NCBI GenBank assembly: GCA_964462515.1
Contig: CAYWXK010000002.1
Span: forward strand, 124,001-188,000
Length of the DNA stretch: 64,000 bases
Direction of reading: 5' to 3'
From: CAYWXK01 sp964462515
Lineage (GTDB): Bacteria; Planctomycetota; Phycisphaerae; Sedimentisphaerales; Anaerobacaceae
Shown: positions 40,994 through 50,056 of the stretch, one piece after another
Layout of the letters: each line of letters starts with the position of its first letter
How positions within the stretch are numbered: position 1 is the stretch's first letter
Notes under the pieces: generated by a model
Told to the model about the DNA's origin: nothing
Databases searched by the model: none
The model's input: the letters and a program-made list of their open reading frames with translations, nothing else
Position numbers and translations under genes: made by a program

Positions 40994-42769
40994 ATGGCCC
41001 GCAAGAAACTAATCTGGCAGCTTTACCCAACATACCTGGTGGTCACGCTGGCAGTATTGGTAGCAGTAACCTTGTATTGCTCACACTTTTTTCGACATTT
41101 CGATATAGACCAAACGCGAAAAAATCTTACGACTCTTGCGAATGCTGTAGCTGAGCAGATGTCAACTTCCTTGCGAGCAAAAGATTTCGGTGAGATTGAC
41201 AGAGTATGCAAACAACTCGGCCAAGCTGGTAGAAAGGAAACGCGGTTTACGGTCATTCTGCCGTCGGGCAAAGTGATAGGGGATTCAGACGAGGACCCAA
41301 TGCAAATGGCCAACCATTCTGACCGGTCCGAAATCAAAAAGGCACTTAACGAAGGCTTTGGATGGTCTCTGCGACTAAGCCCCACGCTCGGCAAAAATAT
41401 GATGTACGTTGCTGTTCCAATAAAGCAGGATGGAGAAATTAAGGCAGTAGTGCGCACAGCGATACCTGCTACCGCCATCGATGATGCTCTTAAGAATATT
41501 TATATTAAGATTTTCTGGGGCGGCGTTGCGACGGCATTATGTGCGGCCGGACTCAGTCTATTGATATCGCGGAGAATCAGCGAGCCGATTGTTGATATGA
41601 AAAAAATCGCTGAAAAGTTCGCCTCTGGCGACCTCGACCATCGCCTCCTTGTCTTGGGTACCGGGGAGCTGGATTCGCTCGCCAACGCGCTTAACAAAAT
41701 GGCCACTCAATTGCAGGAAAGATTCGCAACAATAACGGACCAGCGAAATGAGCTGGAAGCGGTTCTTTCAAGTATGATTGAGGGTGTTGTCGCAGTGGAT
41801 GGACAGGGTCGTATTGTGAGTGTGAACAACGCAGCCGCAACTTTATTGAACATAGATGCAAAGCATGCGCAAAACCGTATGGTAGAAGAAATCATCCGCA
41901 ATGTGGTTCTGCAGGAGTTCATCAACAGGACGCTAAATAGCAAAGTGCCCACAGAGGCGGACATTTCCCTGCCAACGGAGGGCGACCGTCTCTTTCAACT
42001 GCATGGAGCACCTCTGCCAACCGGTGCAGGTGTCAGAATCGGAGCGGTCATTGTCCTCAATGATATGACGCGGATGCGCCGGCTGGAGAATGTTCGGCGT
42101 GAATTTGTAGCAAATGTGTCTCACGAGCTCAAAACTCCCGTTACCTCTATTCAGGGTTATGTTGAAGCGCTGCTGGAGGGTGCCATAAAAGACCCGCAGC
42201 AAGCAGAGCGGTTCCTGAGAATCATTGCCAGGCACTCTGACAGACTCAACGCTATTATTGAAGACCTACTGACACTCTCGCGTCTGGAAGAGGGAAAGGA
42301 AAGGCGAGAAACCTTATTCGAAAAAACGATGCTGAAGCCGGTGCTGGCTGCTGCCATAGAACTATCGAGTGTCAAGGCTGAAGACAAGCAGATGAAAATC
42401 CAGCTTGTCTGCGACGAGCATATCGAGGTCAGGATGAATGCCGCGCTATTAGAGCAAGCAGTGTTGAACCTTGTTGATAATGCCATTAAATATAGCCCAA
42501 TGGGGGGCGATGTCAGAATAAGTGCCGTGCAAAAGGATAAAGAAGTAGCTATCACCGTCCAGGACAACGGCTGTGGAATAGCCCCGGAACATCTTCCTCG
42601 CATTTTTGAGCGTTTCTATGTTATTGACAAAGGCCGAAGCCGAAAACTGGGCGGCACAGGTCTTGGCCTGGCAATCGTCAAGCACATTGCTCAGGTGCAT
42701 GGTGGATACGTAACGGTCGAAAGCTCACTCGGAAAAGGAAGCACCTTCACGATTCATTTAACTGCGTAG
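40994..42769 (+). CDS. phoR: PhoR-like sensor histidine kinase
   Basis: The protein has 591 residues. Two membrane segments (~10-28 and ~168-188) flank an extracytoplasmic domain of ~140 residues. They are followed by HAMP (~190-245), PAS (LEAVLSSMIEGVVAVDGQGRIVSVNNAA), HisKA with the phosphorylated His in FVANVSHELKTPVTSIQGYVEAL, and HATPase with NLVDNAIKYSP, DNGCGIAPEHLPRIFERFY and GGTGLGLAIV. The large periplasmic domain is more than E. coli PhoR has, but is common outside Gammaproteobacteria. It probably senses Pi through PstSCAB-PhoU. Confidence 0.9.
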   Translation: MARKKLIWQLYPTYLVVTLAVLVAVTLYCSHFFRHFDIDQTRKNLTTLANAVAEQMSTSLRAKDFGEIDRVCKQLGQAGRKETRFTVILPSGKVIGDSDEDPMQMANHSDRSEIKKALNEGFGWSLRLSPTLGKNMMYVAVPIKQDGEIKAVVRTAIPATAIDDALKNIYIKIFWGGVATALCAAGLSLLISRRISEPIVDMKKIAEKFASGDLDHRLLVLGTGELDSLANALNKMATQLQERFATITDQRNELEAVLSSMIEGVVAVDGQGRIVSVNNAAATLLNIDAKHAQNRMVEEIIRNVVLQEFINRTLNSKVPTEADISLPTEGDRLFQLHGAPLPTGAGVRIGAVIVLNDMTRMRRLENVRREFVANVSHELKTPVTSIQGYVEALLEGAIKDPQQAERFLRIIARHSDRLNAIIEDLLTLSRLEEGKERRETLFEKTMLKPVLAAAIELSSVKAEDKQMKIQLVCDEHIEVRMNAALLEQAVLNLVDNAIKYSPMGGDVRISAVQKDKEVAITVQDNGCGIAPEHLPRIFERFYVIDKGRSRKLGGTGLGLAIVKHIAQVHGGYVTVESSLGKGSTFTIHLTA

Positions 42770-42774
42770 CAATT

Positions 42775-42791
42775 TTAACACAATTTTAGCA
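42775..42791 (+). promoter_or_regulatory. Candidate PhoB-type regulatory site after phoR
   Basis: TTAACACAATTTTAGCA consists of TTAACA, a 5-base spacer and TTAGCA. It matches the minus-strand site at 40174-40190 at 13 of 17 positions. A further TTAACA lies at 42808-42813. It is 165-180 bases upstream of the DUF2490 gene. Confidence 0.45.
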
Positions 42792-42956
42792 TACTACTGA
42801 TAAAACTTTAACAATTCAACGGTATAAGTGTAGATAAGCACACTCGGGAATACCTTTTACAGCCGGATTGGCGGCAGGATTTGTGAAGCCTGGGTTCGGG
42901 TCGTCGAAATTCAAAAAGCGTTTGATATTTTACAGAATGGGAAGGAAAAATGTCGT

Positions 42957-43628
42957 ATGAAGGTAAGAAATAGGATATGTTTTGTTGTAGCGGTAATAAT
43001 CATCCTGTCGTTCGGTAAGGTTTGTTTGGCCTTCGAGGATGAAGGATTTCAATACTGGAGCTCGGCGGGCGCCTCTTTTGATATTAACAAAGATTGGCAA
43101 TGCGCATTTGAGGAGGAATTTCGGCTCGCCAATGATGGCGGACATCTCTATTATCACCATTCGGATTTGGGCTTTATCTACAAAAGTCTTGCAGATTGGA
43201 TAGACCTGGGATTTAACTACAGGCAGGTATTCGAAAAAGATAGTAACAGCCAGTGGAGGCAGGAAAATCGACCCCACGTTAATGTTACCTTAAAAGGCCG
43301 ACTGTTTGGCCTTGATATTAGTGACAGGTCAAGATTTGAATATCGCGATTTTGAGAATAAAAAGGATGTGTGGCGATACAGAAACAAGGTTACAGTTAAG
43401 TTGCCAGTAGAGTTGACGGAGCTTAAGTTAACACCTTATTTGGCGGATGAAGTGTTTATTACCCTCGACGATGATAATGTTGACAGAAACAGATTTTATT
43501 CCGGAGCTTCTTTCAATCTGTCAAAAAAAATCAAAGCCGATATTTTTTATCTCTGGCAATCGAGCAGGTCTTCTAAAGAGTGGAAGGACATCAATGTGCT
43601 TGGCACCAGTCTGAGATTCTATTTTTAA
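42957..43628 (+). CDS. DUF2490 outer-membrane barrel-like protein
   Basis: The protein has 223 residues. It has a signal peptide (RICFVVAVIIILSFGKVCLA), then alternating amphipathic strands (FQYWSSAGASFDINKDWQCAFEEEFRL, DLGFNYRQVF, WRYRNKVTVKLP) and a C-terminal aromatic residue (TSLRFYF). This is the pattern of DUF2490 outer-membrane beta-barrels. It lies between phoR and pstS, so it may be a Pi-starvation-induced porin, but no porin selectivity can be read from the sequence. Confidence 0.75.
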   Translation: MKVRNRICFVVAVIIILSFGKVCLAFEDEGFQYWSSAGASFDINKDWQCAFEEEFRLANDGGHLYYHHSDLGFIYKSLADWIDLGFNYRQVFEKDSNSQWRQENRPHVNVTLKGRLFGLDISDRSRFEYRDFENKKDVWRYRNKVTVKLPVELTELKLTPYLADEVFITLDDDNVDRNRFYSGASFNLSKKIKADIFYLWQSSRSSKEWKDINVLGTSLRFYF

Positions 43629-43707
43629 TTCTTGGGTAACTTTGTTGAGTAAGAACAATTCAGCAAAACACCTTGCAAAGGAGACTGATAGCTGTTAAAA
43701 TTTTTCT

Positions 43708-44595
43708 ATGGGTGTGAGACTGAAAGCTACACTTATTATAGCTACAATGAGCTTTTTTATCATCGGGTGCCGTGAAGACGTTGAGCCGAATGAGCCGGTG
43801 GGCTTTCTTCAAATCAAAGGCTCAGATACCATCGTCAATGCCGCGCAGAAAATCGCTGAAGAATTTATGAAAGATTACCCCCATATCTTCGTGGCGGTAA
43901 CCGGCGGCGGCAGCGGCGTCGGAATCGCCTCGTTAATAAACAAAACCTGCGATGTAGCTACTGCCTCACGCGAAATGAAGCCCAAGGAAAAGGAAATAGC
44001 TGAAAAACGAGGCGTGTTCCCTAAGGAATTTGTAGTTGCTTATGATGGTGTTGCAGTAATAGTTAATAAAAACAACCCTGTCGAAAGAATTGCGATTGAG
44101 GATTTGCATAAGATATTTACCGGCAAAGCAACCAACTGGAAGGAATTTGGCGGAAAGGACCTCGGCATTGTGACTCTCTCGCGAGAGGTCAGCTCAGGCA
44201 CGCACATCTACTTTAAGGAAGAAGTCGTGCAGCTTGGAAAAAAGGATAACCGCGAGGAATTCTCTCCTCAAACGCTGCTTCTAACTTCTTCGCAGACGAT
44301 TGTTGAAGAGGTTGTGGCCAATGATGCGGCGATTGGTTATTTGGGTATGGGTTATGTCTCCGACAGGACCAAACCTTTACTGGTAGCAAAGGGTGGTGAC
44401 TTTTATCCTCCGGATGTGAACAACGTGATTAAAAAGACGTATCCGCTTTCCAGGCCGTTATATTTCTATACCAATGGCCAGCCTCAGGGAGTTATAAAGC
44501 TATTTATCGATTTTACCTTGAGCCCTAAGGGCCAGCAGCAATTCATAGAGACCGGCTTTGTGCCGATAGGAGCAACCGTTGCCCAAAAAGATTAG
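43708..44595 (+). CDS. pstS: Phosphate-binding lipoprotein PstS
   Basis: The protein has 295 residues with a lipoprotein signal (TMSFFIIGC). The phosphate-binding fold is indicated by IKGSDTIVNAAQKIAEEF, TGGGSGVGIASLINKTCDVATASREM, and LSREVSSGTHIYFKEEVV. These carry the Ser, Gly and Arg residues that bind Pi. No strong ribosome binding site is evident right before the ATG; a GGAGA lies ~30 bases upstream. It overlaps pstC by 17 bases. Confidence 0.9.
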   Translation: MGVRLKATLIIATMSFFIIGCREDVEPNEPVGFLQIKGSDTIVNAAQKIAEEFMKDYPHIFVAVTGGGSGVGIASLINKTCDVATASREMKPKEKEIAEKRGVFPKEFVVAYDGVAVIVNKNNPVERIAIEDLHKIFTGKATNWKEFGGKDLGIVTLSREVSSGTHIYFKEEVVQLGKKDNREEFSPQTLLLTSSQTIVEEVVANDAAIGYLGMGYVSDRTKPLLVAKGGDFYPPDVNNVIKKTYPLSRPLYFYTNGQPQGVIKLFIDFTLSPKGQQQFIETGFVPIGATVAQKD

Positions 44596-45448
44596 CGAAT
44601 ACGTTATTGAATTGTTAATCAGACTGAGCGGCCTTTTGGTCATCATTTTTGTATTTCTGATATTTCTATTTCTGCTCAGAGACTCTTTGTCTTTATTCAG
44701 GGTATATCGAGTGGGCGGATTTCTTTTTGGCACCCATTGGCTGCCCATCTCTGAGCCGCCGAAGTTCGGCATTGTGCCGCTGCTGCTCGGCTCTGTTTAT
44801 GTTACGATTGGAGCAATTGTAATTTGTGTGCCTGTTGGAGTTGGGACGGCTATGTTTATTGCCGAGGTCGCACCTCCATCTCTAAAGCACGTCTTAAAGT
44901 CGCTTGTTGAGATTTTAGCCTCGATTCCGAGCGTTGTTCTGGGATTTATCGGGATTGTGTGGCTTAGCCCATTTCTCAAGAAAACATTTGAGCTGCCTAC
45001 GGGGATGTGCGGCCTGACAGGAAGTCTGCTATTGGCGTTTATGGCGCTGCCGACTATCATCAGTATTTCTGAAGATGCCATAGTAGGTGTCCCCAGAACT
45101 TACAAGGAGGCCGCCTTCGGCCTCGGTGCAACAAAATGGCAAACCCTCTGGCGAATTATCCTGCCTGCGGCTTCATCCGGCATCATCGCCGGCGTAATGT
45201 TAGGTATAGGCAGGGTCATTGGTGAGACAATGGTTGTGATGATGGTTACCGGCAACTCACCCGTCGTGCCAAAGTTTATCCTGGAACCCTTGAGAACTCT
45301 TACCGCAACAATCGCCGGCGAAATGGGTGAAACTGTGAGCGGCTCAGAACACTATTTTGCCCTCTTTGCCGTCGGGCTGGTCTTGTTCATAATAACTTTC
45401 ATAATAAATTTCACTGCTGACTCTTTTCTGCGGAGGGCAAGAAAATGA
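44579..45448 (+). CDS. pstC: Phosphate ABC transporter permease PstC
   Basis: The protein has 289 residues from a TTG start that overlaps the pstS 3' end; no ATG with better context is visible nearby. Six membrane segments are present. The EAA loop is AAFGLGATKWQTLWRIILPAASSGIIAGVMLGIGRVIGET. It forms the membrane channel with PstA. Translational coupling to pstS is likely. Confidence 0.9.
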   Translation: MPKKISEYVIELLIRLSGLLVIIFVFLIFLFLLRDSLSLFRVYRVGGFLFGTHWLPISEPPKFGIVPLLLGSVYVTIGAIVICVPVGVGTAMFIAEVAPPSLKHVLKSLVEILASIPSVVLGFIGIVWLSPFLKKTFELPTGMCGLTGSLLLAFMALPTIISISEDAIVGVPRTYKEAAFGLGATKWQTLWRIILPAASSGIIAGVMLGIGRVIGETMVVMMVTGNSPVVPKFILEPLRTLTATIAGEMGETVSGSEHYFALFAVGLVLFIITFIINFTADSFLRRARK

Positions 45449-46293
45449 ACGCTCCAAAGGTCAGACAAAAAATTGCTTTCTCCATCCTCGGCCTTATCAC
45501 ACTGTTTGTTGTTGTGCCGATTTTGTTGACAATCGTTTATATAGTTAAAAACGGCAGCAGTGCGATAAACTGGGAATTTATTATGCAGTCGCCTCGCAAT
45601 GGAATGAAAGAGGGCGGCATCTTTCCTGCGATTGTCGGCACAATCCTGCTGATAATAGGCACAATGCTGTGCTCGCTGCCGATAGGCGTATTGGCTGCTA
45701 TTTATCTTGTCGAATATGCGAAGGACAATTTCTTTACCAGGTTAATTAAGCTTTCTGTCGTGAATCTTTCAGGAATTCCATCCATTGTATATGGCCTTTT
45801 TGGATTTACACTGTTTGTCCTGTTTCTGAGGTTAGGCACTTCAATCCTCTCCGGGTCGCTGACTTTGGCGATAATGAGCTTGCCTGTAATTATCACCGCC
45901 ACCAAGGAGGCGCTCGAGTCGGTGCCCTGGAGCTTTCGTGAGATTAGTTTTTCTTTGGGCGCGACCAGGTGGCAAACCGTGCGAAATTGCGTATTGCCTT
46001 ACGCTTTACCCGGCATCCTTACTGGAACTGTCTTGAGTCTAAGCAGGGCGGCGGGTGAAACAGCCCCTATTCTATTTACCGTTGCTGCATTTTATCTGCC
46101 TCGTCTGCCGCGAACCGTCTTTGACCAGGTTATGGCGCTGCCCTACCATCTTTATGTTATCTCAACGCAGGTGCCGAATATGCCGGCCAGGCTAAGTTTT
46201 GCAACGGCTTTCGTCCTTATAGCATTAGTGTTTTTGATGAACCTGGTGAGCATAATTTTGCGTGCACACTTTAGAAAAAAGAAACTATGGTAA
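45445..46293 (+). CDS. pstA: Phosphate ABC transporter permease PstA
   Basis: The protein has 282 residues with six membrane segments. It starts within the pstC stop (ATGA overlap). The EAA motif is EISFSLGATRWQTVRNCVLPYALPGILTGTVLSLSRAAGETAPILF. It partners PstC. Its stop overlaps the next gene by 7 bases, showing a fully coupled operon. Confidence 0.92.
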   Translation: MNAPKVRQKIAFSILGLITLFVVVPILLTIVYIVKNGSSAINWEFIMQSPRNGMKEGGIFPAIVGTILLIIGTMLCSLPIGVLAAIYLVEYAKDNFFTRLIKLSVVNLSGIPSIVYGLFGFTLFVLFLRLGTSILSGSLTLAIMSLPVIITATKEALESVPWSFREISFSLGATRWQTVRNCVLPYALPGILTGTVLSLSRAAGETAPILFTVAAFYLPRLPRTVFDQVMALPYHLYVISTQVPNMPARLSFATAFVLIALVFLMNLVSIILRAHFRKKKLW

Positions 46294-47042
46294 AACAAAC
46301 CATAATAAGAGCTGTGGAATTAAATTGCTACTTCGACGAGCTTGCGGTTCTAAAAAACCTCAGTCTCGAAATCTACCGAAACGAGATTCTCGGAATTATT
46401 GGGCCGGCTAACAGCGGCAAAACCACCTTTTTGCGAGCGTTAAACAGACTAAATTTCTTTAATCCCTCATACTGGCAAACCGGCGACATTCTATTCTCGA
46501 GCCAGAACATCAAGAACATCAGCGACAGCATCTTGCGCAAAAAAATCGGTATTATCTTTGCCCTGCCGCAGGTGCTGCCTGTAAGTATTTTTAACAATGT
46601 TGCATACGGCCCCAAGGTCCACGGCATTACCCACAAAGACGCTCTCAACAAAATTGTCGAAGAGGCCTTGAAAAAGGCCTATCTGTGGGATGAGGTCAAA
46701 GACCGTCTTAATGAGCCGGCCATACGTCTCTCAGGCGGTCAGCAGCAGCGGCTCTGCATAGCAAGGACCCTCGCTGTCGGACCTGATGTGATTCTCTATG
46801 ATGAACCCTGCTCAGGTCTTGACCCGATTTCAACTGCAAAAGTCGAAGATGCTATGCAGAAATTAAAGAAAAACTATACGCAGATACTCGTAACCAATAA
46901 CACCAAACAGGCAGCACGCGTAAGTGAGCGATGTGCATTTTTCCTGATGGGTGAAATGGTCGAAATTGACCAGACGAGTGCACTTTTCACACATCCGCAG
47001 GACAAACGCACAGACGATTATATAACCGGCAGGTTTGGCTAA
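46287..47042 (+). CDS. pstB1: PstB-like ATPase subunit 1 (Q- and H-loop degenerate)
   Basis: The protein has 251 residues. Walker A is GPANSGKTT (residues 39-47), the signature LSGGQ is intact (148-152), and Walker B VILYDEP is intact. Two residues that normally act in ATP hydrolysis are missing. The Q-loop glutamine is replaced (IIFALPQVLP; Ala92 at the Gln position), and the switch histidine is asparagine (VTNNTKQAARVS, Asn204). Canonical PstB has VFQKP and VTHN here. It is followed by a second PstB at 47044. This suggests it serves as the signature-donating half of an unequal ATPase pair. A slightly shifted Q-loop alignment is possible but the histidine loss is unambiguous. Confidence 0.88.
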   Translation: MVKQTIIRAVELNCYFDELAVLKNLSLEIYRNEILGIIGPANSGKTTFLRALNRLNFFNPSYWQTGDILFSSQNIKNISDSILRKKIGIIFALPQVLPVSIFNNVAYGPKVHGITHKDALNKIVEEALKKAYLWDEVKDRLNEPAIRLSGGQQQRLCIARTLAVGPDVILYDEPCSGLDPISTAKVEDAMQKLKKNYTQILVTNNTKQAARVSERCAFFLMGEMVEIDQTSALFTHPQDKRTDDYITGRFG

Positions 47043-47043
47043 T

Positions 47044-47808
47044 ATGGAACTTTCACCTAAAATCGAAACAGTCAACCTGAACTTATATTACGGCGACTTC
47101 CTGGCGCTGGAAAAAGTAAGTATAAAGATTCCAGGCCAGAACATTACTGCTATCATCGGCCCTTCCGGCTGCGGCAAATCCACACTCCTGCGGTGCTTCA
47201 ACAGAATGAACGACCTTGTTGAGCGGACAAGGGCCGAGGGTAAGATAATTATTGACGGCAGCAATATCCTTGAGCCTGATACCGACCTGATTTCTTTGCG
47301 GAAAAAAGTCGGAATGGTTTTCCAGAGACCTAATGTCTTTGACTTGTCGATTTACAATAATCTTAAATTCGGCCTGCGGATACATCGAATGATAAATGGA
47401 AAAGACGAAATTATGCTAACCATTCAGGAAAGTCTCGAGCACGTTGGTTTATGGCAGGACCTTAAAGATAAGCTCAGGAAAAATGCCCGCACCCTAACCC
47501 TCGAGCAGCAGCAGCGGCTCTGCATCGCCAGAGTGATAATGTTAAAACCTGAAATAATTTTGCTCGATGAGCCTTGCTCGGCACTCGACCCCATCTCAAC
47601 GCTTAAAATCGAGGATTTGCTGCGAGTATTAAAGCGGGAATACACCATTGTAATTGTAACGCACAATATGCAGCAGGCCGCCAGGGCTTCCGATTACACA
47701 GGATTTATGTATCTTGGCCGGCTTATCGAGTTTGGCCAGACAGAGCAGGTATTCACTAAACCCAAAGAAAATCTTACTGAAAATTATATAAGCGGCCGTT
47801 TCGGTTAA
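47044..47808 (+). CDS. pstB2: PstB-like ATPase subunit 2 (degenerate signature motif)
   Basis: I use the ATG at 47044, one base after the pstB1 stop; the frame can also start at TTG 47035. The protein has 254 residues. Walker A GPSGCGKST (39-47), the Q-loop VFQRP (Gln94), Walker B IILLDEP and the switch VTHNMQQAARASD (His207) are all intact. The ABC signature, normally LSGGQ, is LTLEQ (151-155), although the flanking QQRLCIAR is conserved. This is the mirror image of the defects in PstB1. Together the two would make one complete composite ATP site and one degenerate site. Confidence 0.9.
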   Translation: MELSPKIETVNLNLYYGDFLALEKVSIKIPGQNITAIIGPSGCGKSTLLRCFNRMNDLVERTRAEGKIIIDGSNILEPDTDLISLRKKVGMVFQRPNVFDLSIYNNLKFGLRIHRMINGKDEIMLTIQESLEHVGLWQDLKDKLRKNARTLTLEQQQRLCIARVIMLKPEIILLDEPCSALDPISTLKIEDLLRVLKREYTIVIVTHNMQQAARASDYTGFMYLGRLIEFGQTEQVFTKPKENLTENYISGRFG

Positions 47809-47855
47809 CTTTTATCCTTCGTAGTTTTTACTGCGAAGAAAGATTGGAGATAGTT

Positions 47856-48521
47856 ATGACCAGAGAAAGTTTTCACAAATATATAAAAGAGCTTGAAAAA
47901 GATGTTATTGATATGGGCGGGATGGTCACTACTGCCATCAGCCGTTCTATAGAATCTCTCAAGTCCCTCGATGCTGATGCTGCTAATCGCATCATTAGCG
48001 ATGATGCGCTGATTAATAAAAAGCGATGGGACATTGAGGAAAAATGTATCAACCTCATCGCCACACAGCAGCCGGTAGCGAGCGACCTGCGGGAAATTGT
48101 AGCTGTTTTAAGCATCGTTACCGAGCTTGAGCGGATGGGCGATTACGCAGAGGGTATAGGCAAAATCGTTGTTATGCATGGTCGTGAGCCGCTGGTCAAG
48201 CCCCTGATTGATATCCCACAAATGGCGGAAAAAACGGTCGCTATGTTGAAAAAAAGTCTCGATGCCTTTTTGAAACGGGATGCACAGGCTGCCCAGACAA
48301 TTTGCAGCGAAGACGACGAAGTTGATTTGCTTTATGAGCAGGTATATCGTGAGCTGTTGACCTGTATGATTGAAAACCCGGCCACGATTACAAGGGCGAC
48401 CTATCTTATCTGGGCGGCGCATAATCTTGAGCGGATTGCCGACCGTGTAACAAACATCTGTGAGCGGATAGTTTTCCTCGTTACAGGCACCATAACCGAA
48501 GTTAATGTCTCGCGGTATTGA
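47856..48521 (+). CDS. phoU: Phosphate signalling protein PhoU
   Basis: The ATG at 47856 follows GGAGAT and gives 221 residues; the TTG at 47844 is less likely. PhoU is two repeats of a three-helix bundle with metal-binding E/DxxxD motifs: the first in LREIVAVLSIVTELERMGDYAEGI, the second in ATYLIWAAHNLERIADRVTNI. It couples the Pst transporter to PhoR and limits phosphate uptake. It closes the operon. Confidence 0.93.
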   Translation: MTRESFHKYIKELEKDVIDMGGMVTTAISRSIESLKSLDADAANRIISDDALINKKRWDIEEKCINLIATQQPVASDLREIVAVLSIVTELERMGDYAEGIGKIVVMHGREPLVKPLIDIPQMAEKTVAMLKKSLDAFLKRDAQAAQTICSEDDEVDLLYEQVYRELLTCMIENPATITRATYLIWAAHNLERIADRVTNICERIVFLVTGTITEVNVSRY

Positions 48522-48573
48522 TATATCTATTTAGCGCATCAGCGCTCCTTAGATTTCTTGCAACCGCTCAGAA

Positions 48574-48602
48574 TTGACAAATACTTTCTGTTCTTGTATT
48601 TT
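48574..48602 (+). promoter_or_regulatory. Probable sigma-70 promoter of the DUF3568 gene
   Basis: TTGACA (48574-48579), a 17-base spacer, then TATTTT (48597-48602), 47 bases upstream of the ATG at 48650. Confidence 0.6.
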
Positions 48603-48649
48603 ATAGTTGTGCAGTGAAAAAAACTTCATAGAAGTAAGGAGATTTACGT

Positions 48650-49039
48650 ATGCGAAACGCACAAATTGCTTTAACAGTTTTACTTGTCGGTATTGCTGCC
48701 CTGGCTCAAGGGTGCCTGGCTATCATCGCCGGAGCCGGTGCCGCCGGCACCGTCGCTTATGTTAAGGGTGATTTAGAAGCGGTCGAGTCAAAGGATATCA
48801 ATGCCGTTTACGAAGCAACCTTAAAAGCAATGGACCAGCTCCAGTTAGGTGTCGGCAAGAAAACAAAGGATGCAATGTCGGCAGTAGTTGTCGCCCATGA
48901 CGCTCAGGACACAAAGATTGCGGTCAAGCTCAGCGCTACCGCCGAGGGCGCAACCAAACTATCAATTCGAGTAGGCGCATTCGGCAACCAAACCAAATCC
49001 CTTCTCGTCCATGACCAGATAAAAAAGAACCTCCAGTAG
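48650..49039 (+). CDS. DUF3568-like lipoprotein
   Basis: The protein has 129 residues with a lipoprotein signal (LLVGIAALAQGC) and a good ribosome binding site (AAGGAG). After a glycine-rich segment (IIAGAGAAGTVAYVKGDL) comes an alpha-beta domain AVYEATLKAMDQLQLGV...ATKLSIRVGAFGN. This matches the DUF3568 pattern of small surface lipoproteins. Function is unknown. It has its own promoter after the phosphate operon. Confidence 0.75.
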   Translation: MRNAQIALTVLLVGIAALAQGCLAIIAGAGAAGTVAYVKGDLEAVESKDINAVYEATLKAMDQLQLGVGKKTKDAMSAVVVAHDAQDTKIAVKLSATAEGATKLSIRVGAFGNQTKSLLVHDQIKKNLQ

Positions 49040-49114
49040 AGCCGTAAGTAAGAATTTTGAATGTAGAATTTAGAACGCAGAATTTTAATCTTTTTTATTG
49101 TCAATTCCTAATTC

Positions 49115-50056
49115 TCAGTTCTGAATTCTAAGTTCGTCGCTGACTTTCGAGCAATAGCCGAAAAAGCCGATTCGCGATAGTTCCCCCGCAAGCTCCTCGC
49201 ACTTTTTATCTGATAGGGTTCGCAGAGGCAGCCGGCATGGCCCGCAATCTATCCCTATAATCTTCATCGTCGCCTTCAGTGCCGGCAGTAATCCAAACCT
49301 CGTTATAACAGAAACAAGCTCTCTCGCACGCCCCTGCTCCTTTTGTGCAGTAGCCATATCTCCCGCTTCGTATGAGTTTGTAATTCGCTGATATAATGGT
49401 GCAGCAAAATTATACGTGCTGCCAATCGCGCCGCGCGCGCCCAGCGCTAACCCAACAAGTAAATTCTCATCCTGACCAAGAAGAATATTGAACCTGCCTC
49501 CCTGCAAATCAAGACACTGCCCGAAATCCATCATATCGCCGTGCGTATATTTTATGCCCGCGAAAGTTTCAATCCGCTCGCCTGCAATCCTTACAAAATC
49601 AACCATAGGAAAATGGACGCCGCTGTTTGCCGGCTGATGATAGTAATAAAATGGCGTTTGGGGCGCTGCGGTGGCAACCTCGGCACAAAAACAAACCAAA
49701 TCATCGATTGTCTCCGGCTTAAAATAGCTCGGCGCCATAGTAGCTATCGCACGCGCTGCGATTTTCTTTTCCGCGTGCTCTGCGAGGACCCTGGCCTCCA
49801 CCAGACTGTGATGCCCTGCGTGCACCAATATCGGCAGCCTGTCGCCGACCACGGCCTTCCATTTCTCCGCAACCTGCATCCGCTCGCTTGTGCTTAGCGA
49901 TAGCCCTTCTCCTGTCGAGCCGCACACAAAGGCCGCCTTGATACCGTTCTCTATTAAGCACCGCGCCTGTTTCTCCACCACAGCGAGATTCAGGCGGCCA
50001 TCCTGATGCATAGGTGTTGGAGGCGCTGCTATCAAACCTGTTAGATGTTCTTTCAT
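49115..50056 (-). CDS. DapA/NanA-family (dihydrodipicolinate synthase-like) aldolase
   Basis: The frame opens at 50218, but the ATG at 50056 begins the standard N terminus (MKEHLTGLIAAPPTPMHQDGRLN), giving 313 residues. Motifs are GSTGEGLSLSTSERM (the pyruvate-binding G-S-T-G-E), PFYYYHQPA with the proton-relay Tyr, and GIKYTHGDM with the Schiff-base lysine. In DapA the position after Lys is usually a small residue, while N-acetylneuraminate lyase has GIKYTH-like text, so this is closer to NanA-type lyases. It cleaves or condenses pyruvate with an aldehyde. The neighbours give no substrate. Confidence 0.85.
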   Translation of the reverse strand: MKEHLTGLIAAPPTPMHQDGRLNLAVVEKQARCLIENGIKAAFVCGSTGEGLSLSTSERMQVAEKWKAVVGDRLPILVHAGHHSLVEARVLAEHAEKKIAARAIATMAPSYFKPETIDDLVCFCAEVATAAPQTPFYYYHQPANSGVHFPMVDFVRIAGERIETFAGIKYTHGDMMDFGQCLDLQGGRFNILLGQDENLLVGLALGARGAIGSTYNFAAPLYQRITNSYEAGDMATAQKEQGRARELVSVITRFGLLPALKATMKIIGIDCGPCRLPLRTLSDKKCEELAGELSRIGFFGYCSKVSDELRIQN

